NCBI GenBank assembly: GCA_964017045.1
Contig: OZ024809.1
Span: forward strand, 2,418,001-2,482,000
DNA from: Omphiscola glabra
Taxonomy: Eukaryota > Mollusca > Gastropoda > Lymnaeidae
Reading direction: 5' to 3'
Length of the DNA: 64,000 bases
The notes beneath the pieces are model-generated. The model searched no databases. It saw only the letters and a program-made list of their open reading frames with translations, and was not told the DNA's origin. Positions within the stretch are counted from its first letter, which is position 1; each line of letters opens with the position of its first letter. Both the position numbers and the translations under genes were made by a program. Below, one piece after another: positions 62,232-64,000 of this stretch.

Positions 62232-64000
62232 CAATCTACAGATCCGGTAAAAATTTGGTAATAATTTGATTTTGTAATGACCTTACCTCACACAACCCCC
62301 CTACCCCCTCCCTTCATTCTTTGACTCCCCGTGTAAGTTTTAAAATGGAATACATTTTTCAAGTTGAATTCAGATTTCTGTATTTACTGCAACTTCGAAT
62401 AATGGATATAATATTCCTGGTCAGAATATTTGCTCATATCTTGATGTAGTAACGTTACTATTACAGAAAAAAATATCCACATGGTTATATTTCAAACCAT
62501 TTGTTTTTCATTTTGTGAATATTTTGTTTCTATTCACGTGCTGCTATTTTAAACGTGATAATGTCAATACATTTAATGTTAGTGCGTGTAGCAGAATAGT
62601 GTTGCTGAGGTTAACTGCTTGTTTGGCCCACGTCACGTGCTCTCCAGGCATCACTGGGATCACTTCAAACTTGACACACTGCTTCCATGCGTGTCGTTTG
62701 TACTTCAATGGTGCGGGTGCACTCCCCCACTTCGTTTCTGCTCTGCACGCATGTGTATATCAATTAAACTAATTCAAACTTTCCTTTTACTTCCCGTGGC
62801 GTTCAGTTATTTCGTCTCGTAGCTCTTCGGCTTATAATTGATCTCCTATAATTTTGTAATTGCAAGAACATTTTTCAAATTAACAATTTTTAATATTTTT
62901 ATTTTTATTTTAAAATTAAGAGAAAAGTCTCCGCCCCTATTAAATGCAGTGATCCAATAATTTCACTCCCTAGTTTGTAAGAAACAAAAGCAAAAAAAAA
63001 AAAAAAAAACAACAATAAACAAACAAACAAACAAACAAACAAACAAAAAACCCTGAATATTTCCCCTTGAGAAACATTTTCATGTTTATTTTTTTATATT
63101 TAGAATTACATGCCGCGCTCTCTTCAAATGAGGAAGTAGTGGTTGACTGTTAGTTTTTTTTAAAAAGGGTATTAATTACGCATAACTTTTCTGTATTAAC
63201 AAACACTCCCTTTTCATGTCCCTATGGGAACCGCTGGTCTATCTACGTCAGCAAATCAGTGGCTTTTATTCATTTTAGTGCAGTGACCTCTTTTGCCGCA
63301 CAGTGGCCACCCACGATCAGGATTATTCCGAGAAATAAAAATTTAAAAAATTAAAATTCACGGCCATTCAGAAGTTCAAGGAAACTGGGAGTGAGATGAT
63401 GGCCACTAATAGCTACAATTAACTGTAACATATATAAAACTGTATAATAATTTTTTTTATAACTTCCATGAATTGTTTTCACATCTAAAGCATTTCCATT
63501 TTTAAAAAAAATCAAAATAATATGGTTTTTTTGTTGTTGCATTGTTTTGGTCATCAATAAATTTGGAAAAGACAAATAATTGTTCAATTTAAAATGTAAA
63601 TTGCATATCTTTAACGCTATATTGGACATTCTCGAGGTAACTTATCAAGACGACATCGTTCATGCTAGATTGGACATTCTCGAGGTGACTTATCAATACG
63701 AAATCTTTCATGCTAGATTGGACATTCTCGGGGCGACTTAATCACTGCAACAAAGCAGACGCTATTCTGCCACTAGTCCACTTCTGTACCTTTAGTACAG
63801 CAACAGTAGAGTGACTATGAGAAAGTAACCCAATCGCTGCATATAATATCTACATTTTAATTGAAACTGATACAAATAAGAAAATGATACAAAAAAGAAA
63901 ATGATACAAATAAGAAAATGTGACAAATAAGAAAATGTGACAAATAGAAAGCTAACATTTCTGTACTTCTCAAGATTTATTTGAATCTTGGCAGATGGCC
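61567..64000. other. AT-rich region, no gene recognised
   Basis: Contains an (AT)n microsatellite (62185-62226), poly-A with (CAAA)n at 62990-63045, three ~59-bp copies of gctagattggacattctcga at 63620-63745, and gatacaaataagaaaat repeats at 63868-63950. Open frames near 62515-62822 lack a family signature. Confidence 0.45.

Overview
This is eukaryotic, AT-rich, intron-rich genomic DNA, most likely from a gastropod mollusc. A freshwater pulmonate is the best guess. The reasons are spliced genes with GT-AG introns, non-LTR retrotransposon tails, a Helitron, and two short hAT elements resembling SPIN, a family reported from the pond snail Lymnaea. The species assignment is inference. By my estimate about 23 kb (a third or more of the window) is tandem repeat, in roughly 35 separate arrays.

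Layout. (1) 336-4232, minus strand: the 5' half of a divergent actin gene (three exons seen; the gene continues off the left edge). (2) About 9430-34886, plus strand: a complete SLC16-like monocarboxylate transporter with two probable non-coding 5' exons (the second carries a short upstream ORF) and nine coding exons that join in frame to 695 residues. Its introns hold long minisatellites, a 3.4 kb Helitron and retrotransposon tails. (3) 35-41 kb: AT-rich DNA with one palindromic MITE directly 3' of the transporter and no gene recognised. (4) About 41518-55156, minus strand: a probable small secreted cysteine-rich protein gene, with a clear signal-peptide exon and second exon and tentative downstream exons; a paralogous terminal exon lies at 57612-57714. 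Its introns hold a GC-rich insertion, a SPIN-like element, a G-rich array and a 3.4 kb 29-bp array that may lie inside an LTR. (5) 58-64 kb: further arrays, one of them split by a hAT-type MITE.

The most unusual property is that many arrays are built from copies of the neighbouring exon-intron junction. In the transporter, the donor sites of coding exons 1, 2, 4 and 5 and the acceptor of exon 3 each seed an adjacent array of 4 to about 76 copies carrying exon end plus splice site. The actin exon 2 donor and both clear donors of the secreted-protein gene show the same thing. The result is runs of decoy splice sites beside real ones in three unrelated genes. At two junctions (transporter exon 3 acceptor, secreted gene exon 2 donor) most decoys have lost the essential AG or GT. 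At the four transporter donors, reading past the true site meets a stop codon within the first three codons. I regard this as the candidate undescribed phenomenon of the window.
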